From: Polynucleobacter duraquae
GTDB taxonomy: Bacteria > Pseudomonadota > Gammaproteobacteria > Burkholderiales > Burkholderiaceae
Assembly (NCBI RefSeq): GCF_000973625.1
Contig: NZ_CP007501.1
Coordinates: 682,001 to 746,000, forward strand
Length of the DNA: 64,000 bases
Direction of reading: 5' to 3'
Part shown: one piece after another, positions 42,295-52,407 of the stretch
How the letters are laid out: each line of letters begins with the position of its first letter
Numbering within the stretch: the first letter of the stretch is position 1
The notes under the pieces: generated by a model
Database searches by the model: none
Seen by the model: the letters and a program-made list of their open reading frames with translations, nothing else
What the model was told of the DNA's origin: nothing
Program-made: the position numbers and the translations under genes

Positions 42295-42759
42295 TTAGGA
42301 TGGAGTTTTAACTGAACTAAGACTATCTTTATCAGACTCCGCTAAGGGACCGTTTTTGAGGAAACCCAAAAATCCGCTGTCAGCGTAAGCATCAGGCGGG
42401 ACATCGTCAGTTAAGAGGGCAATATCAAGTTCAGCAATATCGTTGATACGGGAATCTTGCTGCCATTGGGCGATGCCAATAAGACCAAACACTAACACGA
42501 CTAGTGGGGCAGCCCAACCGAGGTTATCCCAGAATGAGCGTGAGCCAGAAGACCAGTTTCCGCTAGAGCTAGCCAAAATATGCTGCTCAATGCGCACTTT
42601 TTCTGGTTTTTTCACAGAAAGGGCTTTGAGGCGTGCCGCATACAGACGATCTTTGATTCCCGCTGGCAAGGATTGAGTTCCTTGGCGGAGCAGGGCGGCA
42701 GCGGTCAGACCAAATTGATCTGCTTCTGTTGTGCTGAGGGTGTCTTCGTTGCGGTTCAC
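42295..42759 (-). CDS. DUF3619 protein, possible anti-sigma partner
   Basis: 154 residues with one membrane segment (NLGWAAPLVVLVFGLIGIAQW) separating a cytoplasmic N-terminal helix-rich part from a short acidic periplasmic tail. The gene overlaps the sigma factor gene by four bases. A single-span protein translationally coupled to an ECF-type sigma factor suggests an anti-sigma function, but no ZAS zinc motif is seen, so this is inference. Confidence 0.8.
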   Translation of the reverse strand: MNRNEDTLSTTEADQFGLTAAALLRQGTQSLPAGIKDRLYAARLKALSVKKPEKVRIEQHILASSSGNWSSGSRSFWDNLGWAAPLVVLVFGLIGIAQWQQDSRINDIAELDIALLTDDVPPDAYADSGFLGFLKNGPLAESDKDSLSSVKTPS

Positions 42760-43325
42760 AGGGTAATTCCTTTTAATTTCAATGCTTTAGCTAGAGCCTG
42801 AGTGGCTCTTGAGCAGTGGGTTTTGACGCTTCCCTCGCTACAACTCATCGCAAGGGCAGTTTCAGTAATACTCAGCTCATCCCAATAACGCATCAGGAAG
42901 GCTTCTCGTTGACGGGCAGGCAATTTTGATATTTCTGACTCTAGAGCCTGTAATAGCTGACTTCGTTCAAGCTTAAATGCACCATCTTGGTGAATTTCAC
43001 TATCGTCTGGAGCTGAAAGGGACTCCAGGGGGTCAAAATCATCATTTTCATCCGATTTCTTGCCCATATTCGAGAATAGGGTGACCCAGGTATTGCGAAC
43101 TTTTTGACGTCTAAACCAGTCGTGAATGCGGTTTTGCAGAATTCTCGTGAAAACCAGGGGCAATTCTGCAGCAGGCCGATCACCATATTTTTCGGCTAAC
43201 TTAATCATGGCATCTTGAACAATATCTAAGGCCGCATCGTCATCTCGCACAGCATAGACCGCTTGCTTGAAAGCGCGCTGCTCAACACTACTCAGAAAGT
43301 TAGAAAGTTCTTGGGGTGAAGCCAT
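42756..43325 (-). CDS. ECF-type RNA polymerase sigma factor
   Basis: 189 residues. Region 2 includes FKQAVYAVRDDDAALDIVQDAMIKLAEKYGDRPAAELPLVFTRILQNRIHDWFRRQKVR; region 4 includes LPARQREAFLMRYWDELSITETALAMSCSEGSVKTHCSRATQALAKAL, a clear helix-turn-helix. First gene of sigma-DUF3619-DUF3106-RDD, divergent from ilvB with 192 bases between. An AT-rich segment near 43378-43390 (TATAGAATATAG, nearly palindromic) could hold -10 boxes for both directions. Confidence 0.9.
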   Translation of the reverse strand: MASPQELSNFLSSVEQRAFKQAVYAVRDDDAALDIVQDAMIKLAEKYGDRPAAELPLVFTRILQNRIHDWFRRQKVRNTWVTLFSNMGKKSDENDDFDPLESLSAPDDSEIHQDGAFKLERSQLLQALESEISKLPARQREAFLMRYWDELSITETALAMSCSEGSVKTHCSRATQALAKALKLKGITL

Positions 43326-43517
43326 TCAGTAGATTAGACCTGAATCAGAAAGAATTCATCTATTTTAGGGGATTGCTATAGAATATAGGGCTTACTACCT
43401 AGAATCTCATTCAAGAAGTGGTTTTTCCGGTAGCAGCGCCGTTCGAACTCAGGCCACAAGCAAGAGACAGAACAGACCAAACAATTTTTTGCCGAAAATT
43501 GCAAAGGACGAAAGAAA

Positions 43518-45305
43518 ATGAATACAAGCAGCGCCGAATTTTTAGCTTCTAAAGCTAATCAAGACACAACAAATACAAATCCCGCAGCAACTCCACCAGA
43601 AATGATTGGTGCTGAGATGCTAGTGAAGGCTTTGCACAAAGAGGGTGTTGAATACGTTTGGGGTTACCCAGGCGGTTCTGTTCTCTTTATCTACGACGAA
43701 ATTTTTAAGCAGGACAAATTTGAACATATTCTTGTTCGCCATGAGCAAGCAGCAGTGCATGCGGCTGATGGTTATGCGCGTGCAACCGGTAAGGTTGGAG
43801 TAGCCCTAGTCACTTCAGGCCCTGGAGTAACCAATGCGGTTACCGGAATTGCTACTGCTTACACTGATTCGATCCCGATGGTGGTCATCAGCGGCAACGT
43901 ACCAACATATGCGATTGGTGAAGATGCTTTCCAAGAGGCTGACACCGTGGGCATTACTCGCCCAGTGGTGAAGCACAACTTCTTGGTAAAAGATGTGAAA
44001 GACCTCCCTCTAGTAATTAAGAAGGCTTTCCATATTGCGCAGACAGGTCGTCCAGGCCCGGTATTGATTGATATCCCTAAGGATGTATCTGCTGCTAAAG
44101 GACTATTCATCTACCCAGAAACATTGGAGATGCGTTCATACAACCCAGTGGTTAAGGGTCATAGTGGACAAATTCGTAAGGCGGTTTCTTTGCTGCAAGA
44201 AGCTGAGCGCCCATTTATCTACACCGGTGGTGGTGTGATCTTGGCTGATGCCGCTCCAGAGTTAAAAGAGTTTGCTGACTTGTTGGGTTATCCCGTTACC
44301 AATACCTTAATGGGTCTTGGTGGTTTCCCAGGCACTAGCCCTCAGTTCGTGGGCATGCTTGGTATGCACGGTACGTATGAAGCCAATATGGCGATGCAAC
44401 ACAGCGATGTGTTGATTGCCATTGGTGCACGTTTTGACGATCGTGTGATTGGCAATACTGCTCACTTCGCAAGTCATCCACGCAAGATTATTCATATTGA
44501 CATCGATCCTTCCGTGATTTCGAAGCGGGTGAAAGTGGATGTACCTATTGTGGGCAATCTCAAGGAAGTATTGCAGGAGATGACAGCTCAGCTTAAGAGT
44601 GCTGGCCCGCGTAAGAATGACGCTAAGCTAGCGGCATGGTGGGCGCAGATTAACGAGTGGCGTAAAAAAGATTGTTTGAAGTACGACGAATCATCCCAAA
44701 TCGTCAAGCCACAATATGTGGTTCAAAAGTTATGGGAACTTACTGGCGGCGATGCATTTATTACATCTGACGTTGGTCAGCATCAAATGTGGGCTGCACA
44801 GTTCTACAAGTTTGATAAGCCGCGTCGTTGGATTAATTCCGGCGGTCTTGGCACCATGGGTGTTGGCTTGCCATATGCCATGGGTATCAAGAAAGCATTC
44901 CCGGATACAGATGTATTTGCCATTACTGGTGAAGGCTCTATCCAGATGTGTATTCAAGAGCTATCCACTTGCAAGCAGTACAACACGCCTGTGAAGATTG
45001 TGTCATTGAACAACCGTTACCTCGGAATGGTCCGTCAATGGCAGGAACTAACTTATAACAAGCGTTATTCCAGTTCATACATGGATTCATTGCCAGACTT
45101 CGTGAAGCTGGCAGAAGCTTTTGGGCATGTCGGAATGCGTATCGAGAAGAAGTCTGATGTTGAAGGTGCTCTCAAAGAAGCAATCCGTTTAAAAGATCGC
45201 ACCGTATTTATGGATTTCCAGACAGACCCAGAAGAAAACGTATGGCCGATGGTTCAAGCAGGCAAGGGTATTACTGAAATGCTTTTGGGTAGTGAGGACC
45301 TCTAA
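43518..45305 (+). CDS. ilvB: Acetolactate synthase, large (catalytic) subunit
   Basis: 595 residues; ThDP enzyme condensing two pyruvates to acetolactate, or pyruvate with 2-ketobutyrate. MIGAEMLVKALHKEGVEYVWGYPGGSVLFIYDE starts the Pyr domain, with catalytic Glu in VRHEQAAVHAADGYARATGKVG; FAD-binding middle domain; PP domain with GGLGTMGVGLPYAMG and GEGSIQMCIQELSTCKQYNTPVKIVSLNNRYLG (the ThDP motif has GEGS where GDGS is usual). AGGA lies nine bases before the ATG. The regulatory subunit gene overlaps the stop by one base. No leader peptide is evident upstream. Confidence 0.96.
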   Translation: MNTSSAEFLASKANQDTTNTNPAATPPEMIGAEMLVKALHKEGVEYVWGYPGGSVLFIYDEIFKQDKFEHILVRHEQAAVHAADGYARATGKVGVALVTSGPGVTNAVTGIATAYTDSIPMVVISGNVPTYAIGEDAFQEADTVGITRPVVKHNFLVKDVKDLPLVIKKAFHIAQTGRPGPVLIDIPKDVSAAKGLFIYPETLEMRSYNPVVKGHSGQIRKAVSLLQEAERPFIYTGGGVILADAAPELKEFADLLGYPVTNTLMGLGGFPGTSPQFVGMLGMHGTYEANMAMQHSDVLIAIGARFDDRVIGNTAHFASHPRKIIHIDIDPSVISKRVKVDVPIVGNLKEVLQEMTAQLKSAGPRKNDAKLAAWWAQINEWRKKDCLKYDESSQIVKPQYVVQKLWELTGGDAFITSDVGQHQMWAAQFYKFDKPRRWINSGGLGTMGVGLPYAMGIKKAFPDTDVFAITGEGSIQMCIQELSTCKQYNTPVKIVSLNNRYLGMVRQWQELTYNKRYSSSYMDSLPDFVKLAEAFGHVGMRIEKKSDVEGALKEAIRLKDRTVFMDFQTDPEENVWPMVQAGKGITEMLLGSEDL

Positions 45306-45796
45306 TGCGACATATTATTTCTGTATTGATAGAGAACGAGCCGGGAGCATTGTCACGAGTTGTGGGCTTGTTCTCAGCACGTGGTTACAACATTGAAGCC
45401 TTGAGTGTTGCACCAACCGAAGATCCATCCTTGTCGCGCATGACGATTGTCACACTTGGCTCTGAGGATGTCATTGAACAAATCACTAAACACTTAAATC
45501 GCTTAGTTGAAGTGGTTAAGGTTTTTGATTTGACTGAAGGTCCTCATATCGAGCGTGAGCTCATGATGATCAAAGTTCGCGCAGTAGGTAAGGAGCGTGA
45601 AGAATTGAAACGTACAACGGACATCTTCCGTGGTCGCATCATTGATGTGACTGATAAGAGTTACACCATTGAATTAACTGGTGATGGCGCCAAATTGGAT
45701 GCCTTTATTGATTCGATTGATCGTGCATCCATTTTGGAAACAGTCCGCTCGGGCGGTTCTGGTATTGGGCGCGGTGAACGCATTCTGAAGGTTTAA
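45305..45796 (+). CDS. ilvH: Acetolactate synthase, small regulatory subunit
   Basis: 163 residues with an N-terminal ACT domain (MRHIISVLIENEPGALSRVVGLFSARGYNIEALSVAPTEDP) that binds valine in the family, and the IlvH C-terminal domain (RELMMIKVRAVGKEREELKRTTDIFRGRIIDV). Gives feedback inhibition to the catalytic subunit, with whose gene it overlaps. Confidence 0.96.
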   Translation: MRHIISVLIENEPGALSRVVGLFSARGYNIEALSVAPTEDPSLSRMTIVTLGSEDVIEQITKHLNRLVEVVKVFDLTEGPHIERELMMIKVRAVGKEREELKRTTDIFRGRIIDVTDKSYTIELTGDGAKLDAFIDSIDRASILETVRSGGSGIGRGERILKV

Positions 45797-45803
45797 TTTT
45801 TAA

Positions 45804-46862
<1,059 letters not shown>

Positions 46863-46914
46863 GTAAACAGTAGCAAGAAACTAATAGTAGTAACTAAAAA
46901 GGCTCAGAACAAAG

Positions 46915-47562
46915 ATGATGTATCCGCACCCCATTATTGCGAAAGAAGGTTGGCCGTATTTGGCATTAGTGGGGGCTGTTACTTTGCTAGTCCACTATCT
47001 TGGTGGCATTGCATGGTCATGGCCTTTGTGGATCATCTTTATCTTTGTTCTGCAGTTCTTCCGAGATCCGCAGCGTATTGCTGCCCTAGGCCGTGATCTC
47101 GTGTTATCTCCCGCTGATGGTCGTATCGTCGTGGTAGAAAAGGCGAACGATCCTTATGCGGGCCGTGAAGCTTTAAAGATTAGTGTTTTTATGAACGTAT
47201 TTAATGTTCACTCCAATCGCAGTGCAGTTAATGGTTCTGTCAAAGAGATTCAGTATTTTCCTGGCAAGTTTGTTAATGCGGATTTGGATAAAGCGTCCAC
47301 TGAGAACGAGCGTAATGCCGTTGTGATTGACGCCAACGGTCAAATCGTGACTCTGGTTCAGGTTGCCGGCCTCATTGCCCGCCGTATTCTTTGCTATATC
47401 CATGTTGGCGACAGACTTAAAGCGGGTGAGCGTTATGGCTTTATCCGCTTTGGCTCTCGTGTCGATGTATATTTGCCTTTAACAGCTGAACCTTTAGTTA
47501 GTGTTGGCGATAAAGTTTTTGCTACGAATACTGCGTTAGCTCGCGTACCCGGCTTAGATTAA
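46915..47562 (+). CDS. psd: Phosphatidylserine decarboxylase, short form
   Basis: 215 residues. Two N-terminal membrane segments, [61 protein letters not shown], and [11 protein letters not shown]. The self-cleavage site that yields the pyruvoyl group is the FGSR motif near residue 181 (Ser). The short, prokaryote-type enzyme makes phosphatidylethanolamine. It lies just after ilvC and before pssA, whose product makes its substrate. Confidence 0.94.
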   Translation: MMYPHPIIAKEGWPYLALVGAVTLLVHYLGGIAWSWPLWIIFIFVLQFFRDPQRIAALGRDLVLSPADGRIVVVEKANDPYAGREALKISVFMNVFNVHSNRSAVNGSVKEIQYFPGKFVNADLDKASTENERNAVVIDANGQIVTLVQVAGLIARRILCYIHVGDRLKAGERYGFIRFGSRVDVYLPLTAEPLVSVGDKVFATNTALARVPGLD

Positions 47563-47589
47563 TTAAGTCGTTTTAACTGGGAATACTCT

Positions 47590-48453
47590 TTGCCTACATT
47601 TCGCCGTCGTGGCCGTATCGATCGCAGTCGCTTAGCCAACTCTCGCACTGATCGCACTCAAGATGAGTGGGCAGAAGACTTGGGTGATGGGATTGATTTT
47701 GAAGTGGAAGAGTTGCACGTAGATAAGCCACGTAAACGTAGCAAAGGCATTTATCTACTTCCTAATGCATTTACTACCGCAGCCTTATTCTGCGGTTTCT
47801 TTGCTATCGTCAATGCGATGAACCACCAGTTTGAGATTGCTGCCATCGCCATCTTTGCATCTTTAGTTTTAGATGGCATGGATGGTCGCGTTGCTCGTAT
47901 GACTAATACCCAAAGTGCTTTTGGTGAACAGTACGACTCTTTGGCTGACATGGTGTCTTTTGGTGTGGCGCCAGCATTGGTTGCTTACGAGTGGGCCTTA
48001 AAAGACCTGGGTAAGTGGGGTTGGTTGGCTGCCTTTACTTATTGTGCAGGGGCAGCCTTACGTTTAGCGCGCTTCAACGTCAATACTGGCGTGGTAGATA
48101 AGAAGTTCTTCCAGGGTTTGCCTAGTCCAGCCGCTGGCTCCTTAATTGCTGGCTTTATTTGGCTGGCTGACGACAACAAGATCCCGGTGCGCGACAGCGC
48201 TATCCCTTGGATTACTTTCTTCTTAGCGGTTTATGCTGGCTTGACCATGGTATCCAATGCCCGCTTTTATAGTGGCAAGGCTTTAGATGTGCGCTATCGC
48301 GTGCCTTTTGGCGTCATGGTTCTGATGATTCTGACCTTTGTTCTGATTTCCTCCAACCCACCTTTAACTCTGTTCGGTCTCTTTGTGGTGTATTCCATTT
48401 CTGGCTATGTGATTTGGGCTTGGGAACATCTGAGTGGCCGTCGTTTTAGCTAA
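47590..48453 (+). CDS. pssA: CDP-diacylglycerol-serine O-phosphatidyltransferase
   Basis: 287 residues from a TTG start at 47590 with GGGA seven bases upstream; no nearby ATG restores a full N-terminus. The CDP-alcohol phosphotransferase signature runs from DGMDGRVARM to FGEQYDSLAD (D-G-x2-A-R-x8-G-x3-D-x3-D), with about eight membrane helices. The N-terminal 50 residues are basic and acidic, cytoplasmic. Makes phosphatidylserine, decarboxylated by the Psd encoded just upstream. Next transcript begins with the leuA leader. Confidence 0.94.
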   Translation: MPTFRRRGRIDRSRLANSRTDRTQDEWAEDLGDGIDFEVEELHVDKPRKRSKGIYLLPNAFTTAALFCGFFAIVNAMNHQFEIAAIAIFASLVLDGMDGRVARMTNTQSAFGEQYDSLADMVSFGVAPALVAYEWALKDLGKWGWLAAFTYCAGAALRLARFNVNTGVVDKKFFQGLPSPAAGSLIAGFIWLADDNKIPVRDSAIPWITFFLAVYAGLTMVSNARFYSGKALDVRYRVPFGVMVLMILTFVLISSNPPLTLFGLFVVYSISGYVIWAWEHLSGRRFS

Positions 48454-48469
48454 TTTGGAATATTTAGGT

Positions 48470-48475
48470 TATATT
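48470..48475 (+). promoter_or_regulatory. -10-like box of the leuA leader transcript
   Basis: TATATT ends six bases before the ATG of the Leu-rich leader peptide. Transcription from it would start at or very near that ATG. No convincing -35 box at the usual distance. Confidence 0.45.
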
Positions 48476-48481
48476 TAATCC

Positions 48482-48556
48482 ATGTTGATGAATTTCTCAC
48501 CTCTTAGCCTCCTTCTACTAGCACTAAGCCTACAGCTTGGGGCAGGTAAGGCCTGA
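48482..48556 (+). CDS. leuL: leuA leader peptide (leucine attenuator)
   Basis: A 24-codon frame (ATG to TGA) of which nine codons are leucine: TTG at codon 2, then CTT, CTC, CTT, CTA, CTA, CTA, CTA, CTT between codons 8 and 19, including a run LLLL. The CTA codon, used four times, is generally uncommon in neighbouring genes. A terminator with T tract lies 42 bases after the stop and leuA follows, the classical layout in which ribosome stalling at Leu codons prevents termination. There is no Shine-Dalgarno site. Confidence 0.85.
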   Translation: MLMNFSPLSLLLLALSLQLGAGKA

Positions 48557-48597
48557 GTTAATGAGATCAAAGTAATTCATTAGCCGCCACATACCAG

Positions 48598-48628
48598 CCC
48601 CAGCAAATTGCTGGGGTTTTTGTTTTTA
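48598..48628 (+). terminator. Attenuator terminator upstream of leuA
   Basis: Stem CCCCAGC / GCTGGGG, loop AAATT, then TTTTTGTTTTT. It lies between the Leu-rich leader peptide and leuA. Upstream GGGGCAGGTAAGGCC, which overlaps the end of the leader frame, could take part in the alternative pairing. Confidence 0.85.
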
Positions 48629-48710
48629 GGGGTTGTAACTAGTAACCAGTAATTAGTAAATATAAATTAGCAGTAAGCATAATTAAGCAATATTGAACCG
48701 GAGAGTAGTG

Positions 48711-50258
48711 ATGAGCGACAAAGTAATCATTTTTGACACCACCTTACGTGATGGTGAACAATCACCTGGCGCTTCCATGACCAAGGATGAGAAGGTTCGT
48801 ATTGCTCGCCAGTTAGAGCGCCTCAAAGTGGATGTGATCGAAGCGGGATTTGCTGCGAGCTCCGAAGGTGATTTTCAGGCAATATCTGCAGTGGCGGCAG
48901 CCGTGAAGGATTCGATTGTCTGCTCACTCGCACGTGCTAATGACAAAGACATTACTCGGGCTGCTGATGCATTAAAGGCCGCTAACGCAAAACGAATCCA
49001 TGCGTTTTTGGCAACTAGCCCATTACATATGGCAGTGAAATTACGCATGTCTCCAGAAGAAGTTTTGGAGCAGGCAAAACGCTCTATTCGTTTCGCTAGA
49101 AATCTGGCTGAGGATGTGGAGTTCTCAGCAGAAGACGGCTATCGCTCAGAAATGGATTTCTTGTGCAGAGTGGTGGAAGGAGTGATTAACGAGGGTGCTA
49201 CTACCATCAATATTCCGGATACCGTAGGCTACGCTACTCCAGAGTTGTATGGTGAGTTCATGAAGACTTTACGTACTCGAGTCCCCAACTCGGACAAAGC
49301 AGTGTGGTCAGTGCACTGCCACAATGACTTAGGTATGGCTGTCGCCAACTCCTTAGCGGGCGTCAAAATTGGTGGCGCACGTCAAATTGAATGCACCGTG
49401 AATGGCTTGGGTGAGCGTGCTGGCAATACAGCACTAGAAGAAATTGTTATGGCCTTGCGTACCCGCAAAGATTATTTCGATATGGTTTGCGGTATCGATG
49501 CTACTCAAATTGTGCCTGCATCGAAGTTGGTTTCGCAAATTACCGGCTTTGTTGTTCAGCCGAACAAGGCAGTGGTTGGTGCCAACGCGTTTGCGCATAC
49601 CTCAGGAATTCATCAAGATGGCATCCTAAAGAATCGCAATACCTACGAGATCATGCGTGCAGAAGATGTGGGTTGGGCTACCAATAAGATTGTCTTGGGT
49701 AAATTGTCTGGCCGAAATGCTTTCAAGCAGCGCTTACAGGAATTAGGTATTACGCTTGAAGCCGAAGCAGATTTGAACGAAGCTTTTACTCGCTTCAAGT
49801 CATTGGCTGATCAAAAATCAGAAATTTTTGATGAAGATATTATTGCCATCATGTCGGACTCTGCTGCAGCTGAAGAAGGTGAATTTTATAAATTCATTTC
49901 CTTAAGTCAGCATTCTGAAACAGGTGAGCGACCAAAGTCTAAAGTGATCTTCCGGGTTGGTGACAAAGAGGCCAGCTCCGAGGCCGAGGGTAATGGTCCA
50001 GTCGACGCGAGCTTGAATGCTATTGAGCGGATCGTGAAAAGCGGGGCAGAGCAATTGCTTTACTCCGTAAATGCAATCACCTCAGGCACTCAATCTCAGG
50101 GCGAGGTTACTGTCAGACTTGCAAAGGGCGGACGTATCGTGAATGGTGTTGGAACCGATCCGGATATCATTGCCGCTTCAGCGAAAGCCTATTTATCTGC
50201 GCTGAATAAATTGCACGATCCTAGCCAAGCAAAGCTCAATGCCCAGATGACGCCTTAA
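48711..50258 (+). CDS. leuA: 2-isopropylmalate synthase
   Basis: 515 residues from ATG 48711 ([20 protein letters not shown]), preceded by GGAG at seven bases; an ATG at 48693 has no such site. The TIM barrel carries the metal and catalytic motifs [46 protein letters not shown]; the C-terminal regulatory domain binds leucine ([41 protein letters not shown]). Condenses acetyl-CoA with 2-ketoisovalerate, the entry to leucine. Expression is likely controlled by the attenuator upstream; enzyme activity by leucine. Confidence 0.97.
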   Translation: MSDKVIIFDTTLRDGEQSPGASMTKDEKVRIARQLERLKVDVIEAGFAASSEGDFQAISAVAAAVKDSIVCSLARANDKDITRAADALKAANAKRIHAFLATSPLHMAVKLRMSPEEVLEQAKRSIRFARNLAEDVEFSAEDGYRSEMDFLCRVVEGVINEGATTINIPDTVGYATPELYGEFMKTLRTRVPNSDKAVWSVHCHNDLGMAVANSLAGVKIGGARQIECTVNGLGERAGNTALEEIVMALRTRKDYFDMVCGIDATQIVPASKLVSQITGFVVQPNKAVVGANAFAHTSGIHQDGILKNRNTYEIMRAEDVGWATNKIVLGKLSGRNAFKQRLQELGITLEAEADLNEAFTRFKSLADQKSEIFDEDIIAIMSDSAAAEEGEFYKFISLSQHSETGERPKSKVIFRVGDKEASSEAEGNGPVDASLNAIERIVKSGAEQLLYSVNAITSGTQSQGEVTVRLAKGGRIVNGVGTDPDIIAASAKAYLSALNKLHDPSQAKLNAQMTP

Positions 50259-50270
50259 GAAGTTTTCGGC

Positions 50271-50297
50271 GACATCTGCAGGTCCTGTGCTGATGTC
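50271..50297. terminator. Hairpin between convergent leuA and the SYLF gene
   Basis: GACATC / GATGTC stem with an inner partly paired loop, followed on the + strand by TTATTTATTT. It ends exactly at the stop codon of the reverse-strand gene and may terminate leuA. Confidence 0.5.
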
Positions 50298-50891
50298 TTA
50301 TTTATTTAGATCTGTGTTTTTATAATACTTAGTGCCTTTGCCGGTGATTTCAGCGGCCAGACCCGAGTCTGTCAGTTGATACATTAATACGCCGGGTGCC
50401 ACGGTAGCAGCATCTTGGTATGCACTACCATCAGACCCATATTTAGCGGCAGCAGTAACTTGACCGCCAAATGTCCAGCCGGAATTAACAAAGTCATTCA
50501 GTGCGGCTTGGGTTTGAAATACGAAAATGTTTTGGAAGGATTTAATTCCAATACCCAGTCCAGCTTGTACTTCAGCCATATTCATGTAAATCGGTTTGGC
50601 GCCATCCTTTAAAATGACAACACCGCTACCAGTGCCGCCGCCAGCAATCAGAATTTTCATTCCAAAGTTACTAAAGGTGGCGTAACCGACAGATTTATCA
50701 ATGACCGCTTTTGCTTTGGGTTGAGCTTGGTAAAGCGCCTTCAGAGTCTCATCTCTCTTTTTGAGGATGTCTTGGCGTTGCTGGGCAATTGTTTTTTCGG
50801 CGGCAAATGGGTTTGAAAATTGTGCAAAACTGAATGTAGGAAATAGAGTTAATAGACCATAGGCTAATACTTGGATGAATTTAGTTTGCAC
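50298..50891 (-). CDS. YSC84/SYLF-domain lipid-binding protein, exported
   Basis: 197 residues from a GTG start with GGA about eight to ten bases upstream. Signal peptide (VLAYGLLTLFPTFSFAQ), then the SYLF domain: AVIDKSVGYATFSNFGMKILIAGGGTGSGVVI, YMNMAEVQAGLGIGIKSFQNIFVFQTQAALNDFVNSGW. Related eukaryotic SYLF proteins bind phosphoinositides; bacterial ones are periplasmic and of unclear role. It is divergent from the patatin-like lipoprotein gene with 85 bases between. Confidence 0.85.
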   Translation of the reverse strand: MQTKFIQVLAYGLLTLFPTFSFAQFSNPFAAEKTIAQQRQDILKKRDETLKALYQAQPKAKAVIDKSVGYATFSNFGMKILIAGGGTGSGVVILKDGAKPIYMNMAEVQAGLGIGIKSFQNIFVFQTQAALNDFVNSGWTFGGQVTAAAKYGSDGSAYQDAATVAPGVLMYQLTDSGLAAEITGKGTKYYKNTDLNK

Positions 50892-50976
50892 CGATTTTTT
50901 CCTTTACTGTATTTTCGCAATGAATGAATTCCATCTTTATACTCCAACAAGTCTACTTGTCTAATAACAAACCAAT

Positions 50977-52182
50977 ATGACTCTATTAACTCGCTGTATC
51001 TTTACTTTCCTCATGCTTTCATTGGTAGGCTGCAGCAGTTTGCAGCGCAAAGCGGCAGTGCCATCGCAGCAGATGGGTCAAGCGCAAATTGCCGGTCTCA
51101 CTAGTGCGCGCTATATGGTGGCCAGTCAATCGAGCGTAGATCAGATGGCCATGGATATTCAGGCAGGGTTTAAGGTGAGGGATGAAAAAACCTTAAATGC
51201 ACCGGCAAATTATTTATCCCTCTCTGGTGGTGGTGATGATGGCGCCTATGGTGCTGGATTATTAATAGGGTGGGCGGACCGCGGCGATCGCCCGCAATTT
51301 AACTTGGTCACCGGTATCAGCACTGGTGCATTAATTGCCCCATTTGCTTTTATGGGGAAAGAATATGATCCTGTTTTACGTGATGTTTATACAAAATATG
51401 GCCCTCAAGACATCTTCACAGAACGGGGATTAATCTCCGGTATTTTGAGTGATGGCTTATCTGACACTACCCCCTTGTTTCAACTGATCTCAAAATATAT
51501 TGATGAAGATTTTCTGAAGAAGGTGGCAACTGAGTACATCACCAAAAATCGCTGGCTTTTGATTGGGACAACCAATTTAGATGCAGGTGTGCCTGTGGTC
51601 TGGAATATGGGCAAGATTGCCAGTATCGGTACTCCAGAGGCCTTAGAGCTTTTTAGAAAAGTCATGCTGGCTTCTGCATCGATTCCTGGGGCCTTTCCTC
51701 CAGTGATGTTTGATTTTGAGGTTTCTGGCCAGAGTTTTCAGGAGATGCATGTCGATGGCGGTGCCATTACTCAGGTATTCCTCTATCCAAGCGCCTTATC
51801 CCAGCGCGCTCAAGATTTAAAACTGAAGCTACAAAAGCAACGCAATGCCTATCTTATTCGTAATGCCCGCTTGGATCCTGAGTGGCGCGAGACAGAACGG
51901 GGCACCCTGAGCATCATTCAGAGGGCGATTTCTAGTATGATTCAGACTCAAGGCATTGGGGATCTCTACCGCATCTATCACACCACCCAGCTTGATGGAG
52001 TCAGTTTCAACTTGGCTTTTATCGGGCCAGACTTTAAGTTCCCTCACAAGACCGAGTTCGACACTGCCTATATGCAAGCCCTGTTTGATTATGGTTACAA
52101 GCAAGGGCTGGGCGGTAAAGAGTGGCAAAAGTACCCGCCAGGCTACAAAAGGGGATTTGATGGAGAAATGCCTAAAAAATAG
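50977..52182 (+). CDS. Patatin-like phospholipase, lipoprotein
   Basis: 401 residues. Signal peptide with lipobox LVGC (Cys about 19). The patatin fold has the oxyanion loop SGGGDDGAYGAG, the nucleophile elbow GISTG (Gly-x-Ser-x-Gly) and the catalytic Asp in VDGGA, so the Ser-Asp dyad is intact. Likely hydrolyses phospholipids or acyl esters in the periplasm or at the outer membrane; substrate is not visible. No Shine-Dalgarno sequence is apparent before the ATG. The stop codon lies inside a perfect 11-base hairpin. Confidence 0.86.
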   Translation: MTLLTRCIFTFLMLSLVGCSSLQRKAAVPSQQMGQAQIAGLTSARYMVASQSSVDQMAMDIQAGFKVRDEKTLNAPANYLSLSGGGDDGAYGAGLLIGWADRGDRPQFNLVTGISTGALIAPFAFMGKEYDPVLRDVYTKYGPQDIFTERGLISGILSDGLSDTTPLFQLISKYIDEDFLKKVATEYITKNRWLLIGTTNLDAGVPVVWNMGKIASIGTPEALELFRKVMLASASIPGAFPPVMFDFEVSGQSFQEMHVDGGAITQVFLYPSALSQRAQDLKLKLQKQRNAYLIRNARLDPEWRETERGTLSIIQRAISSMIQTQGIGDLYRIYHTTQLDGVSFNLAFIGPDFKFPHKTEFDTAYMQALFDYGYKQGLGGKEWQKYPPGYKRGFDGEMPKK

Positions 52183-52190
52183 GCATTTCT
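52164..52190 (+). terminator. Perfect hairpin over the stop codon of the patatin gene
   Basis: AGAAATGCCTA / TAGGCATTTCT with loop AAAAA; the TAG stop codon opens the right arm. No T tract follows, so it may act as an RNA-stabilising 3' hairpin or a weak terminator. Confidence 0.55.
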
Positions 52191-52297
52191 AGTCGATTTC
52201 TCGATTATTCTCATATAAATCAATAGCTTGAACAGACCTCCACTGCTCAAACCTAATTTGATTGCCTAGCCCTGGGTAAGGGGTTTAAGGTGGATCT

Positions 52298-52306
52298 GCT
52301 ACAATT
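52298..52306 (+). promoter_or_regulatory. Extended -10 promoter of rpsO
   Basis: TGCTACAAT fits an extended -10 (TGnTAnAAT); start of transcription would be near 52313. A small hairpin GCTTT / AAAGC followed by TTTTTT (about 52313-52336) lies in the leader and may attenuate or protect the mRNA. Confidence 0.5.
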
Positions 52307-52407
52307 CGAGGGCTTTGATTTTTAAAGCTTTTTTGTTATATTTAATTAATAAATGCACGACACAAATTGGGTGAAAGCTCAGGTGTTCGCAAGTTAGGAG
52401 TATGAAA

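Noticed and set aside
43386..43517. Leader peptide for ilvB
   Set aside because: The region before ilvB has no ATG frame and no run of branched-chain codons followed by a terminator; a GTG frame starting near 43420 has a few Val codons but runs on without a stop or hairpin.
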